Source: Xenorhabdus kozodoii (GTDB lineage: Bacteria > Pseudomonadota > Gammaproteobacteria > Enterobacterales > Enterobacteriaceae). Taken from it: DNA of 64,000 nucleotides. This document shows, in pieces, positions 55,137 through 64,000 of the stretch. The notes under the pieces are model-generated. The model was not told the origin of the DNA and searched no databases. It saw only the letters and a list, made by a program, of their open reading frames with translations. Numbering within the stretch: the first letter of the stretch is position 1; each line of letters begins with the position of its first letter. The DNA lies in the NCBI RefSeq assembly GCF_002632875.1, contig NZ_NJCX01000021.1:24667-88666 (forward strand), in the 5' to 3' direction. The translations under genes and the position numbers were made by a program.

Positions 55137-57089
55137 ATGAAAAATGTGTTGAAAATGTCAACCTTAGCGATGCTGGTGGCATTTAATGTAAACGCGGCAA
55201 CCGTTGATCTGCGGGTGATGGAAACCTCGGATATTCACAGCAATCTGATGGATTTTGATTACTTTAAAAATAAACCTACAGACCAATTTGGTTTGGTTCG
55301 TACTGCGAACTTAATCAAAGCAGCTAAAGCGGAAGCAACCAACGCGATCTTGGTCGATAATGGTGATTTGATCCAAGGCAGCCCGCTTGCGGATTACATC
55401 GTGGCAAAGGGGTTGCAACAAGGGGAAATTCATCCCGCCTACAAGCTGATGAATACCATGAACTATACCGTAGGTAACTTCGGTAACCATGAATTCAACT
55501 TTGGGTTGGATTATCTGAAACAGGCTATTGCCGGCGCCAAATTCCCTTATATCAATGCGAATATCATTGATGCCAAAACCGGCAAAAACTACTTTACACC
55601 TTATATTATCGTTGATACCTCGGTTAAAGATCGCGAGGGTAAAGAACACACCATTAAGGTTGGTTATATCGGTTTTGTGCCACCCCAAATCAGCATTTGG
55701 GACAAAGCTAATCTCGGTGGCAAAGTCGTTGTCAATGACATCACCGAAACTGCAAAAAAATTCGTTCCTCAAATGAAAAAAGAGGGCGCAGATCTGATTA
55801 TCGCTATTCCCCATTCAGGTTTCTCCCAGGAACCTTATAAGGCGATGGCAGAAAACTCGGTTTACTATCTGAGCGAAGTTCCCGACATTAACGCCATTAT
55901 GTTTGGTCATGCTCATGGTGTGTTCCCAAGTCAGGATTATGCCGGTATCAAGGGAGTGAATGTCGCCAATGGAACGATTAATGGCGTTCCTGCCGTTATG
56001 CCAGGGCAGTGGGGGGATCATCTGGGGGTGGTCGATATGGTGATCACTAACGACAGTGGGGAATGGAAAGTCGAATCCGCCAAAGCGGAAGCCCGCCCTA
56101 TTTATGACAAAACCCATAAGAAAGCCTTGGTTGATCGCGATAATAAACTGGTATCCATCATCGAAAAAGATCATCAGGGCACCCAAAAGTTCGTAAGTAA
56201 ATTCATTGGTAAAGCCTCTGACAACATGTACAGCTATCTGGCTCTGATCCAAAGCGATCCAACCGTCCAGATCGTCAATGATGCACAGGTAGATTACACC
56301 AAACACTTTATTCAGGGCGATCCTAATCTGGATGGGCTTCCAGTCTTAGCTGCTGCCGCACCTTTCAAAGCGGGTGGGCGTAAAAATGCGCCGGATGAAT
56401 TTGTAGAAGTGGAAAAAGGTGATCTGACTTTCCGCAACGCGGCTGATTTGTATCTCTACCCCAATACGCTGGTGGTAGTGAAAGCAACGGGGGCGGATGT
56501 GGTTGAATGGTTGGAGTGCTCGGCGGGTATGTTTAACCAAATTGATCCCAATTCCACCAAGCCACAGGAATTACTGAACTGGGATGGTTTCCGTACTTAT
56601 AATTTCGACACCATCACGAGAGTGCACTACCAGATAGATCTGACTCAACCGGCTAAATACGACACAGATTGTCAACTTATCCATAAAGAGGCGAACCGCA
56701 TCAAAGAAGTCACCTATCAGGGCAAGCCGATTGATCCTAAAGCCATTTTCCTGATCGCCACCAATAACTATCGGGGTTACGGTGGTAAATTCGCCGGAAC
56801 CGGAGAAGATCACATTGCGTTTGCTTCACCGGATGAAAACCGCACCATTTTGGCATCTTACATTGCCAGGATCACCAAAGATAAGGGGGTTGTTTCAACC
56901 CAAGCTGAAAATAATTGGTCATTCTTGCCTATCAAAACAGATAAAAAATTAGATATCCGTTTTGAAACGTCACCATCGGAAAAAGTAGCGAAATTTATTA
57001 AAGAACACGCACAGTATCCAATGAAGTACCTGAAAAATGATGATAACGGTTTTGCAATCTATCAAATTGATTTAACGGATAAAAAATAA
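55137..57089 (+). CDS. cpdB: 2',3'-cyclic-nucleotide 2'-phosphodiesterase / 3'-nucleotidase
   Basis: 650 residues. Signal peptide ([13 protein letters not shown]) followed by the metallophosphatase domain: [42 protein letters not shown] and [10 protein letters not shown] supply metal ligands. The C-terminal 5'-nucleotidase domain binds the nucleotide ([23 protein letters not shown]). In the periplasm it hydrolyses 2',3'-cyclic nucleotides from RNA and 3'-nucleotides to nucleosides for uptake. AAGGGG lies 8 bases before the ATG. Confidence 0.96.
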   Translation: MKNVLKMSTLAMLVAFNVNAATVDLRVMETSDIHSNLMDFDYFKNKPTDQFGLVRTANLIKAAKAEATNAILVDNGDLIQGSPLADYIVAKGLQQGEIHPAYKLMNTMNYTVGNFGNHEFNFGLDYLKQAIAGAKFPYINANIIDAKTGKNYFTPYIIVDTSVKDREGKEHTIKVGYIGFVPPQISIWDKANLGGKVVVNDITETAKKFVPQMKKEGADLIIAIPHSGFSQEPYKAMAENSVYYLSEVPDINAIMFGHAHGVFPSQDYAGIKGVNVANGTINGVPAVMPGQWGDHLGVVDMVITNDSGEWKVESAKAEARPIYDKTHKKALVDRDNKLVSIIEKDHQGTQKFVSKFIGKASDNMYSYLALIQSDPTVQIVNDAQVDYTKHFIQGDPNLDGLPVLAAAAPFKAGGRKNAPDEFVEVEKGDLTFRNAADLYLYPNTLVVVKATGADVVEWLECSAGMFNQIDPNSTKPQELLNWDGFRTYNFDTITRVHYQIDLTQPAKYDTDCQLIHKEANRIKEVTYQGKPIDPKAIFLIATNNYRGYGGKFAGTGEDHIAFASPDENRTILASYIARITKDKGVVSTQAENNWSFLPIKTDKKLDIRFETSPSEKVAKFIKEHAQYPMKYLKNDDNGFAIYQIDLTDKK

Positions 57090-57115
57090 AACGCCACTGA
57101 ATACAATGGTATTTA

Positions 57116-57148
57116 TGCCTGCTCTTTTGCATAGGCGAAGGGCAGGCA
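57116..57148 (+). terminator. Hairpin after cpdB
   Basis: TGCCTGC - 19 bases - GCAGGCA followed by an A/T-rich tract. Confidence 0.5.
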
Positions 57149-57161
57149 AATTATTTATCTG

Positions 57162-57250
57162 TGATATCCCAAAATTTCGGACACTTCCTGACTCCTCGCG
57201 TAGCGAAGAGTCAGGGAGCCTCATACTGTGCGTGTCTCACTATGATAAAA
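57162..57250 (-). repeat. Second hairpin repeat family, copy 3 (inverted)
   Basis: Reverse complement of copies 1 and 2: on the minus strand ATCATAGTGAGACAC, then CCTGACTCTTCGC core, then AGGAAGTGTCCGAAATTTTG. Confidence 0.7.
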
Positions 57251-57520
57251 ACCTATTTGGCATTTTGAAGTTCGGATTATGGATATTGATACAAATTAAT
57301 GTGACGGAGATAAAAGATAACGCAGAGCAGCATGGATAAATCCAATAGATTAAAGATACTGTAACTGTTGTTTGATCCAGATAAGAGGTGTAACGATAAT
57401 TATTAGACGTTGTATTTATTTACTAGAAAAAAATTTTAAATTTAATAGTGGTTTTAATTACTCGAACATGTTACTTAATAAATAATATACATATTATATG
57501 ATATTTATAAGTCATTATTG

Positions 57521-57628
57521 ATATACCAATCTAACTTCAAGATGCGTGTGATTTCTCCCCGCTTCGCGGGGAGAAATCAGGTTTCATATCGTGTTGTAAA
57601 TTGCAACTTGAAGTTTAATGCGTATATA
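57521..57628 (+). repeat. 107-bp hairpin repeat, copy 7
   Basis: ATATACCAATCTAACTTCAAG at the left, core GATTTCTCCCCGC / GCGGGGAGAAATC, right end GCAACTTGAAGTTTAATGCG. It ends 50 bases upstream of the first OppA start codon, so it lies within that gene's promoter or leader region. Confidence 0.85.
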
Positions 57629-57677
57629 TGAATTAATTCATTATTTAATAGTAAAAATAATCATGGAGACGACTAAT

Positions 57678-59312
57678 ATGCAGAAAATGTTGGTAAAAAT
57701 AATAAAAAATAAAATAGCCAAGATATTCATTTGTTCTGTCAGCCTAATTCTGGGAAATGTCACTTTCTCGTATGCTGCGATGGTTCCCCCTAATGTCCAA
57801 TTAGCTGATAAGCAAGAAATTACCCGTAATAATTTTTCCGAACCCAGTTCTTTAGATCCGCATAAATCTGAGGGGAGCAGTGAATTTGATATCTTGCGGG
57901 ATTTTTTTGAGCGTTTGGTTGATACCGATAAAGAAGAAAATATTATCCCAGCCTTGGCTGAACGCTGGGAAACCAAAGATAATCAAACGTGGATCTTTCA
58001 TTTAAGACAAGGGGCTAAATGGTCTGATGGTACACCGGTTACCGCCCATGATGTGGTTTTTTCTTTTCGAAGGTTGGTTACGCCTGACACGATTTCCCCT
58101 TACGGGAGTTACCTGATCCAAGCCACTATCGTGAATGCCCGTGCTGTACTGACTGGTAAGAAAAAACCGGAAGAGCTAGGTGTTAAAGCATTGGATGATG
58201 CAACAGTAGAAATTGTTTTGGACAGGCCAAAAGCGAACTTTCTGCAAATGCTGGCACATCCCGCCATGTCTCCTGTTAATGAACGGGCTATCAAAAAATA
58301 TAGTAGTAAATGGACTCAGCCGCAACATTTTGTCAGCAATGGGCCTTTTAAACTCGCCGAATGGGTCGTTAATGAAAAAATTGTTGGTGTCAGAAATCCT
58401 TATTATTGGGATGATAAAGCTACCATCATTAATAAAGTCACTTACTTGCCATTATCAGATTATAAAGCAGATCTAAACCGCTATATGACAGGAGAAATTG
58501 ATATATCTAACGGTGGGCCATCGGAGTTTTTACCAACGGTTAAGAAGAAATTTGGTGATCAATTGCATGTTAGGCCCATAATGTCTGTTTATTATTATCT
58601 ATTTAATACACAAAAACCGCCCTTTAATGATGTTCGGGTCAGACAAGCGTTAGCTTTAGCCTTGGACAGAAATATTATCACTGACAAGGTATTAGGTAAT
58701 GGCCAAAAACCTGCTTATGATGTGGTGTCTCCGGGGGCTGGTGGTATTTATTTAAAACAACCTGAATATGCATCCTGGACACAGGAACAGCGGGTTACCA
58801 AAGCTAAAACATTACTGAATGAAGCGGGTTTTAATGAAAAGCATCCCCTCAAGTTTACCCTGCTGTATAACACCTCCGATGCGCATAAAAAAATTGCCAT
58901 TGCTGCCAGCTCAGCCTGGAAAAAGAATTTGGGTGTGGAAGTTATTTTATACAATCAGGAATCTAAAACACAGACTGTGAGTATGACTCAAGGCGATTTC
59001 GAAGTGACGAGATACGCATGGAATGCGGATTATAATAGCCCAACCAGTTTTCTAGATATTTTCACGTCGGGAAATACGAATAATCACATGGGATATCAAA
59101 ATAAGGAATTTGATCAATGGACTTTAAAGGCAGATGAAACTAACGATCCAGCTGATTACCAACATGCCATTGATATTCTCAATAAAGAAGTGCCTGCTAT
59201 TCCCGTTTATTATTATGTTCGGGTGAAATTGGTTAAACCTTATGTTGGTGGGTTTCATGTTGACTCGATGGGAAATATTCCGACCAAAGATCTCTATATT
59301 ATTAAACATTAA
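57678..59312 (+). CDS. OppA-like oligopeptide-binding protein, paralogue 1
   Basis: 544 residues from MQKMLVKIIKNK at 57678 (GGAG upstream; earlier in-frame ATGs are less well placed). Signal peptide ends FSYA-AM with no lipobox. SBP_bac_5 domain: RNNFSEPSSLDPHK, RQGAKWSDGTPVTAHDVVFS, NGPFKLAEWVVNEKIVGVRNPYYW and C-terminal GNIPTKDLYIIKH, all as in E. coli OppA (543). It binds peptides, murein peptides or a related ligand in the periplasm. No OppBCDF genes lie in the window, so it must use a permease elsewhere. First of three tandem paralogues. Confidence 0.92.
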   Translation: MQKMLVKIIKNKIAKIFICSVSLILGNVTFSYAAMVPPNVQLADKQEITRNNFSEPSSLDPHKSEGSSEFDILRDFFERLVDTDKEENIIPALAERWETKDNQTWIFHLRQGAKWSDGTPVTAHDVVFSFRRLVTPDTISPYGSYLIQATIVNARAVLTGKKKPEELGVKALDDATVEIVLDRPKANFLQMLAHPAMSPVNERAIKKYSSKWTQPQHFVSNGPFKLAEWVVNEKIVGVRNPYYWDDKATIINKVTYLPLSDYKADLNRYMTGEIDISNGGPSEFLPTVKKKFGDQLHVRPIMSVYYYLFNTQKPPFNDVRVRQALALALDRNIITDKVLGNGQKPAYDVVSPGAGGIYLKQPEYASWTQEQRVTKAKTLLNEAGFNEKHPLKFTLLYNTSDAHKKIAIAASSAWKKNLGVEVILYNQESKTQTVSMTQGDFEVTRYAWNADYNSPTSFLDIFTSGNTNNHMGYQNKEFDQWTLKADETNDPADYQHAIDILNKEVPAIPVYYYVRVKLVKPYVGGFHVDSMGNIPTKDLYIIKH

Positions 59313-59323
59313 TTTACTGGCTA

Positions 59324-59351
59324 ATAAGAGTCTTTTTTAGCAGGCTCTTAT
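59324..59351 (+). terminator. Terminator after OppA paralogue 1
   Basis: ATAAGAG - 14 bases - CTCTTAT, with T-rich loop. It suggests that the paralogues have separate transcripts. Confidence 0.5.
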
Positions 59352-59434
59352 GACTTTATAAGTTAATTGAGAGCATAAATAAAAATGGCAGCGTAATGTA
59401 ATACTAAAAATAGTCATTAATGGAGACTTAAAAC

Positions 59435-61069
59435 ATGAAAAAGATTATGTCGGGCGTAATGAAAAATAAGCTCACTCAAATCCTTACCTGTTCGATGGGC
59501 ATCCTATTAACAAACGTCATACCATCTTATGCTGCCTTCGTACCACCAGGCACACAGTTGGCTGCAAAACAAGAAATTGTGCGTAATAATGGCGCAGAGC
59601 CGGCTTCATTGGATATACATAAAGTTTCAAGTGATGTTGAATTTAATATTATTAACGACTTTTTTGATGGACTGATTCATGTTAATCAGCAGGGCAAGAT
59701 TGAGCCAAGGTTAGCAGCCAGTTGGGAAACCCATGATAATAAAACATGGGTTTTTCATTTAAGAAAAGAAATCAAATGGTCAGACGGTTCACCCATTACG
59801 GCTCATGACGTGGTATTTAGTTGGCAGCGTTTGATTGATCCTGATACCGTTTCTCCTTATGGCAGTTACCTTGAAAATGCTTCTGTAGTGAATGCAAATC
59901 AGGTATTGACGGGTAAGAAAAAAATGGAGGAACTTGGGGTAAAAGCGTTGGATGACAAAACATTAGAAGTGAGGCTGGATAAGCCTGTCGGAGATTTTCT
60001 ACAAATGCTGAATCACCCTGTTATGTTTCCGATAAGTGAAAAGGCAATAAAAAAATATGGTGATAAATGGACCAGGCCAGAAGTCTTTGTAGGAAGTGGT
60101 CCATATAAACTTTCTCAGTGGGTCGTCAATGAAAAGATAGTCGGAGTCAGAAATTCCCAATACTGGAATAATAAAAATACGGTGATCAATAAAGTAACTT
60201 ACCTGCCTCTCTCTTCGGAAAAAGCAGATTTAAACCGTTATCTGGCGGGGGAGATCGATATTACCAATACTATCGCCGCAGAGTCTTTTCCATCATTGAA
60301 AAAAACATTGCCTGATCAGGTACATATTTCGTCTAAAGCCACCGTTTATTTCTATGAGTTTAATAATAAAAAATTGCCCTTTAATGATGTCAGAGTCAGG
60401 CAAGCACTGAGTTTAGCCATAGATCGAAATATTATTGTGAATAAAATATTGGGACAGGGACAATTACCCGCTTATACAATGCTTACCCCAAATATAGGCG
60501 GTTTTAATTTTGAACAACCTGATTATGCTTCCTGGACTCAGGAACAGCGGGTGGCAAAAGCTAAAGAATTATTGAATGAAGCTGGATTTAATCAAGATAA
60601 TCCACTGACGTTTAATCTACTTTATAATACGCAGGAAGGGCATAAAAAAATTGCCATTGCAGTGAGCTCAATGTGGAAAAAAAATCTTGGTGTGAAGGCT
60701 GTTTTGCAGAATCAAGAATGGAAAGTGATGTTAGATAATATGCAACAAGGAAAATTTGATGTTATCCGGCGAGCATGGAGTGCTGATTATAATAGTCCAA
60801 TGACATTTTTAACGATATTTTTATCTAATCAAGTCAAAAATACATCTATGTATGAAAATATTGTGTTTGATAAGTTAGTGGAAAAGGCAAGCCTTAATAA
60901 CAATAAAGAATATTATCAACAGGCATCAGATATCTTAACCAAAGAGTTACCTGCTATCCCGATTTATTTTTATGTAAACCATAATATGGTTAAACCTTAT
61001 GTGGGCGGGTTTAATATTAATGCAAGAGGTGAATATTTTACAAAAGATCTTTATATTATAGAACATTAA
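59435..61069 (+). CDS. OppA-like oligopeptide-binding protein, paralogue 2
   Basis: 544 residues. Signal peptide ends SYA-AF. SBP_bac_5 features RNNGAEPASLDIHKVSSDVE, RKEIKWSDGSPITAHDVVFSW, YKLSQWVVNEKIVGVRNSQYW and C-terminal NARGEYFTKDLYIIEH. GGAGA lies 9 bases before the ATG. Same architecture and length as paralogue 1 but visibly diverged around the ligand pocket (for example TVYFYEFNNKKLPFND versus SVYYYLFNTQKPPFND), so ligand specificities probably differ. Arose by tandem duplication. Confidence 0.92.
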   Translation: MKKIMSGVMKNKLTQILTCSMGILLTNVIPSYAAFVPPGTQLAAKQEIVRNNGAEPASLDIHKVSSDVEFNIINDFFDGLIHVNQQGKIEPRLAASWETHDNKTWVFHLRKEIKWSDGSPITAHDVVFSWQRLIDPDTVSPYGSYLENASVVNANQVLTGKKKMEELGVKALDDKTLEVRLDKPVGDFLQMLNHPVMFPISEKAIKKYGDKWTRPEVFVGSGPYKLSQWVVNEKIVGVRNSQYWNNKNTVINKVTYLPLSSEKADLNRYLAGEIDITNTIAAESFPSLKKTLPDQVHISSKATVYFYEFNNKKLPFNDVRVRQALSLAIDRNIIVNKILGQGQLPAYTMLTPNIGGFNFEQPDYASWTQEQRVAKAKELLNEAGFNQDNPLTFNLLYNTQEGHKKIAIAVSSMWKKNLGVKAVLQNQEWKVMLDNMQQGKFDVIRRAWSADYNSPMTFLTIFLSNQVKNTSMYENIVFDKLVEKASLNNNKEYYQQASDILTKELPAIPIYFYVNHNMVKPYVGGFNINARGEYFTKDLYIIEH

Positions 61070-61077
61070 AAAATAAG

Positions 61078-61110
61078 TTATTAGAGCTTTATTTTTATAG
61101 GCTCTAATAA
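61078..61110 (+). terminator. Terminator after OppA paralogue 2
   Basis: TTATTAGAGC - 13 bases - GCTCTAATAA, with T-rich loop; it resembles the hairpins that follow paralogues 1 and 3. Confidence 0.6.
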
Positions 61111-61300
61111 CCGTAAAGTATAGGGTTATTATTTTAATTTTACTGCTATTTCCTGATGATTTAGATAGTTATGATTATCATCTTATTTTTTCATCTTATG
61201 GTGGTTTAAAATATTCAATTAATATATTAACTATCTCCTTTGCTTCTGTTTTTAAGATTGAAACTATTGTACACAAACACATGGTTATAAACACAATGTT

Positions 61301-61407
61301 ATATACCAATCCAACTTCAAGTTTCAGTTTGCAAGCCAATGAGAGTGCTTATATCTCCCCGCGTAGCGGGGAGATATAAGACGCATCTTGAAAGGCGACG
61401 GGTATAA
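61301..61407 (-). repeat. 107-bp hairpin repeat, copy 8
   Basis: ATATACCAATCCAACTTCAAG at the left, core ATATCTCCCCGC / GCGGGGAGATAT, right end GCATCTTGAAAGGCGACGGG. Nearly identical to copy 5 at 42499. Confidence 0.85.
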
Positions 61408-61662
61408 ATATAATATTTGTTTAGTTTTTATAAGTGAATTTTTTATTTTTGTGTGCATTTTATTTACATTGTTTATCTGATTGATTTTAAAATTAAATGT
61501 GTAAGTTTATTTTGAATGTATGCTTGTAGATTTATCAATAAGAGATTATTTTAGTTGCACTAAATAATATATTGAGTAATAAATGGAATGTCATTCTGTA
61601 ATATGGATTAAAAATAAAATGGAGGGGGAAATAATTACATTACCGTCATGAGGAGATACAAC

Positions 61663-63285
61663 ATGTTAAATCAAATCAGCAAAAAAGTAATTAAAATATT
61701 AGCTTTTTCTATCAGTAGTGTATTTTTTAGTATTACACTGTCTTATGCCGCAGTTATTCCACCTGGCACACAATTGGCGGAAAAACAAGAAATTGTTCGT
61801 AACAATGGTGCAGAGCCTGCTTCGCTGGATGTTGATAAAGTTGAAGGTAATATAGCATTAAATATTATCAATGATTTTTTTGATACGTTAGTGGGTACGG
61901 ATAAACAAGGGCAGATCATACCCAAATTGGCCGCAAGCTGGGAAACAAAGGATAATAAAACGTGGGTTTTTCATTTGAGGAAAGGGAGCAAATGGTCTGA
62001 TGGGACACCAATCACCGCTCAAGATGTTGTTTTTAGCTGGCGACGCCTGACAAATCCTAAAACGCTTTCTCCATATGGTAGCTATTTTGTTGATGCTTCG
62101 GTGGTGAATGCTAAAGAGATTTTAGCCGGAAAGAAAAATGTGGAGGAGCTTGGCGTCAAAGCTTTGGATGATTCAACATTAGAGGTAAGGCTAGAGAAAC
62201 CCGTTGGCTATTTTTTACAGATGCTGGCATTCACGATTACAGCCCCGATTAGCGAAAAAGTTGTTGAGAAATATGGAGATAAGTGGACTCAACCTGAATT
62301 TTTTGTTTCAAGTGGCGCATTTAAATTAGCGGAATGGAAAGTGAATGAAAAAATTGTTGGAGTGAGAAATTCTTATTATTGGGATAACAAAAATACCGTT
62401 ATTGATAAAGTCACTTACCTTCCACTTTCATCAAATATATCAGATTTAAACCGTTATCTGGCCGGAGAAATTGATCTTACATTCACGATCCCATTAGAAT
62501 TTTTTTCTTCATTAAAGAAAAATATAAATTCACAAGTTCATATTTCACCGATGCTGAGCACATATTACTATGAACTTAACAATAGAAAACCGAAATTTAA
62601 AGATATTCGGGTTAGACAAGCGCTAAGTCTTGCCTTGGATAGAAATATTATTGCTAATAAAATTGTCGCCCAAGGCCAAATTCCTGCTTATACAATATTG
62701 CCTCCGGGAATTGGGGGTTTTAAATTTAAACAACCTGAGTATACATCATGGACACAAGCTCAGCGTAACGAAAAAGCCAAAAAACTATTGAACGAAGCTG
62801 GGTTTAATAAAAATAACCCGCTAAAATTTGATTTGGTTTATAACGCATCAGATATATATAAAAAAATTGCTATTGCAACGGCCTCGATGTGGAAAAAGAA
62901 TCTTGGTGTGATTGCTAATATACAAACTGAGGAGTGGAAAGTCATGTTGGATAACGAACATCAAGGAAAATTTGATGTCGTTAGAGGTGGATGGATTGGT
63001 GATTATAACAACCCGATGTCTTTTTTAAATATATTTACAACAAACCAAACAAATAATACTTCATTTTATTCTAATAAGGATTTTGATAATTTCCTTCGCA
63101 AAGCAGGGGAAACTAATAAAAAAGAGGATTTTCAACATGCCCTCGATATTCTGACAAATGATACGCCTATTATCCCTGTTTATTACTATGTCACTGCGAT
63201 ATTGGTTAAGCCTTATATTGGTGGCTATTATGCCGATCTGCTGGGAATGATATCAACGAAAGATCTTTATGTCATTAAACATTAA
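61663..63285 (+). CDS. OppA-like oligopeptide-binding protein, paralogue 3
   Basis: 540 residues from MLNQISKKVIKIL at 61663, with GAGGAG 7 bases upstream; the earlier in-frame ATG at 61648 overlaps that site. Signal peptide ends LSYA-AV. SBP_bac_5 features RNNGAEPASLDVDKVEGNIA, RKGSKWSDGTPITAQDVVFSW and C-terminal LGMISTKDLYVIKH. The DPHK motif of OppA is DVDK here, and DIHK in paralogue 2. Closest to paralogue 2. Last of the tandem series; a GAGCCTGC/GCAGGCTC hairpin follows. Confidence 0.92.
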   Translation: MLNQISKKVIKILAFSISSVFFSITLSYAAVIPPGTQLAEKQEIVRNNGAEPASLDVDKVEGNIALNIINDFFDTLVGTDKQGQIIPKLAASWETKDNKTWVFHLRKGSKWSDGTPITAQDVVFSWRRLTNPKTLSPYGSYFVDASVVNAKEILAGKKNVEELGVKALDDSTLEVRLEKPVGYFLQMLAFTITAPISEKVVEKYGDKWTQPEFFVSSGAFKLAEWKVNEKIVGVRNSYYWDNKNTVIDKVTYLPLSSNISDLNRYLAGEIDLTFTIPLEFFSSLKKNINSQVHISPMLSTYYYELNNRKPKFKDIRVRQALSLALDRNIIANKIVAQGQIPAYTILPPGIGGFKFKQPEYTSWTQAQRNEKAKKLLNEAGFNKNNPLKFDLVYNASDIYKKIAIATASMWKKNLGVIANIQTEEWKVMLDNEHQGKFDVVRGGWIGDYNNPMSFLNIFTTNQTNNTSFYSNKDFDNFLRKAGETNKKEDFQHALDILTNDTPIIPVYYYVTAILVKPYIGGYYADLLGMISTKDLYVIKH

Positions 63286-63290
63286 ACTAA

Positions 63291-63310
63291 GAGCCTGCTT
63301 TAGCAGGCTC
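63291..63310. terminator. Hairpin between OppA paralogue 3 and hicB
   Basis: GAGCCTGC - TTTA - GCAGGCTC, a compact perfect stem between convergent genes. Confidence 0.7.
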
Positions 63311-63318
63311 TCCACAAT

Positions 63319-63723
63319 CTATTGCAGTGCTTTACGGGCAGCCAGGGCTAAAAATCCACTGCGGCTACCATATTCGGGATGTTGCTTAACTTTCGCATCA
63401 ATGCGATTGATTAAACGTAATGGCAGCGTAATATTAATCCGCTCTGTTTTGTCTTCGAATTGGCTCATATCGACAGGAATTAAAAGCCACTGCCCATTTT
63501 TGTATTCAGTGGCCTTTTCTGCAAGATGTTCTTGCATGGTTTTTGGAAATGGGAATTCCAACTCTTGCTCTTTCATTAACTCGAAATGTGCATTGATCGC
63601 AGATTGTGCATCAGAATGTGCTTCTTCAAGTGTGTCACCAGCAAAGATACACCCTGCAACGTCAGGAAACCAGCCACTGACGCTACCATCTTGATCTATT
63701 TTGACAAATGCTGGATATAACAT
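63319..63723 (-). CDS. hicB: HicB-family antitoxin
   Basis: 134 residues. The N-terminal HicB fold (YPAFVKIDQDGSVSGWFPDVAGCIFAGDTLEEAHSDAQSAI, residues about 3-45) resembles a degraded RNase H-like domain. The C-terminus (about 93-134) is a ribbon-helix-helix DNA-binding domain (RINITLPLRLINRIDAKV, SRSGFLALAARKAL). It would neutralise a HicA mRNA interferase and repress its own operon. No HicA gene (about 60 codons) was found upstream or downstream, so the antitoxin looks orphaned. A palindrome upstream may be its operator. Confidence 0.88.
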   Translation of the reverse strand: MLYPAFVKIDQDGSVSGWFPDVAGCIFAGDTLEEAHSDAQSAINAHFELMKEQELEFPFPKTMQEHLAEKATEYKNGQWLLIPVDMSQFEDKTERINITLPLRLINRIDAKVKQHPEYGSRSGFLALAARKALQ

Positions 63724-63756
63724 AACCTTATTCCATCTTTATTTGTATACTTTTTC

Positions 63757-63774
63757 TGGGTAATTCGTTACCCA
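63757..63774 (-). promoter_or_regulatory. Palindrome upstream of hicB
   Basis: TGGGTAA-TTCG-TTACCCA, 34 bases upstream of the hicB start: a likely binding site for the HicB ribbon-helix-helix domain. Confidence 0.5.
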
Positions 63775-63913
63775 TTAACTGGATTATTTAAGTTTTGCAT
63801 CTATTATATACACATAATACACACCATTAAAATTACTTTTTATTTCAACAAGTTGATGACTAATCTCCGTGCTTAAACCCGAAATTCTGGGGCTAACTGA
63901 CTAGACGATGTCG

Positions 63914-64000
63914 TCATGAGATTTTCAGCCAAAGAACAAGGCAACGGATTTGCACTGCGGCAAGAAAAGACGCGCTATTTTTTGCATAGCGAGTGGCTAT
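63914..64000 (-). mobile_element. 3' end of IS transposase (IS5-like DDE), cut by window edge
   Basis: The last 28 residues before a TGA at 63914: IATRYAKNSASFLAAVQIRC then LVLWLKIS. The IATRYAK...FLA pattern is the C-terminal end of DDE transposases of IS5-related elements. The remainder lies beyond the window. The terminal inverted repeat could not be fixed. Confidence 0.7.

Larger units (their letters stand above)
57090..57677. other. Spacer between cpdB and the first OppA gene
   Basis: 588 bases. It contains a hairpin (TGCCTGC / GCAGGCA, 57116-57148) that may end cpdB, hairpin family 2 copy 3 and 107-bp repeat copy 7. No coding sequence recognised. Confidence 0.6.
61070..61662. other. 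Spacer between OppA paralogues 2 and 3
   Basis: 593 AT-rich bases: a hairpin after paralogue 2 (61078-61110), one 107-bp repeat (61301-61407) and the promoter of paralogue 3. No coding sequence was seen. Confidence 0.6.

Noticed and set aside
55311..56306. Long antisense frames within cpdB
   Set aside because: The cpdB frame explains the sequence completely; the antisense frames have no start context.

Overview
The window reads as chromosome of an insect- or nematode-associated Morganellaceae bacterium, most likely Xenorhabdus or a close relative. This is inferred from Enterobacterales core gene order, an ERIC element, a nonribosomal peptide synthetase (NRPS), many short hairpin repeats and moderately AT-rich spacers. 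No rRNA, tRNA or CRISPR array was recognised.

Region by region. 1-1870: 5' part of an NRPS gene opening with a heterocyclization (Cy) domain, reading off the left edge. 1871-9060: repeats, a thioredoxin, an MFS exporter whose C-terminus is encoded by an ERIC element, a DUF2938 membrane protein, an ArsR-rhodanese fusion and an aryl-beta-glucoside PTS EIIBC/6-phospho-beta-glucosidase pair. 9075-36119: an ancestral backbone matching the E. coli 0/100-minute region: mog, talB, yaaA, thrCBA with its leader peptide and attenuator, arcA, creA, rob, gpmB, yjjX, trpR, slt, ettA, nadR, radA, serB, ytjB. Three accessory insertions interrupt it: a Fur-controlled TonB receptor plus a decayed rolling-circle plasmid rep between talB and mog, a degenerate ABC ATPase between ettA and nadR, and repeats. 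36127-41632: a second backbone block, dkgA-like, yghB, metC, exbB, exbD. 41683-48277: an accessory carbohydrate island with a cytidine-deaminase-like protein, an extra HPr, a complete lactose/cellobiose-class PTS (IIB, IIC, IIA), a GH1 enzyme and a divergent PRD-type activator. 48623-52921: an SGNH hydrolase/acyltransferase pair, a TetR regulator and a general porin. 53033-57089: rdgC, mak, cpdB. 57678-63285: three tandem OppA-like peptide-binding proteins. 63319-64000: an orphan HicB-like antitoxin and the 3' end of an IS transposase.

How the parts work together. The two beta-glucoside systems import and phosphorylate glucosides, then split them. ExbB/ExbD energise TonB receptors, and Fur-like boxes precede both exbB and the TonB receptor. 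Several operators are legible: NadR, TrpR, FNR, Fur, CRP and the thr attenuator.

The most unusual observations are: (i) two unannotated short ORFs overlapping stop-to-start in a chain that leads into exbB; (ii) an ABC ATPase that has lost Walker A, signature and H-loop residues; (iii) a DkgA-like reductase lacking two of four catalytic residues; (iv) a hairpin repeat family that shares its ends with the local ERIC element but has another core; (v) a NadR operator in front of nadR itself; (vi) the triple OppA array without its permease.
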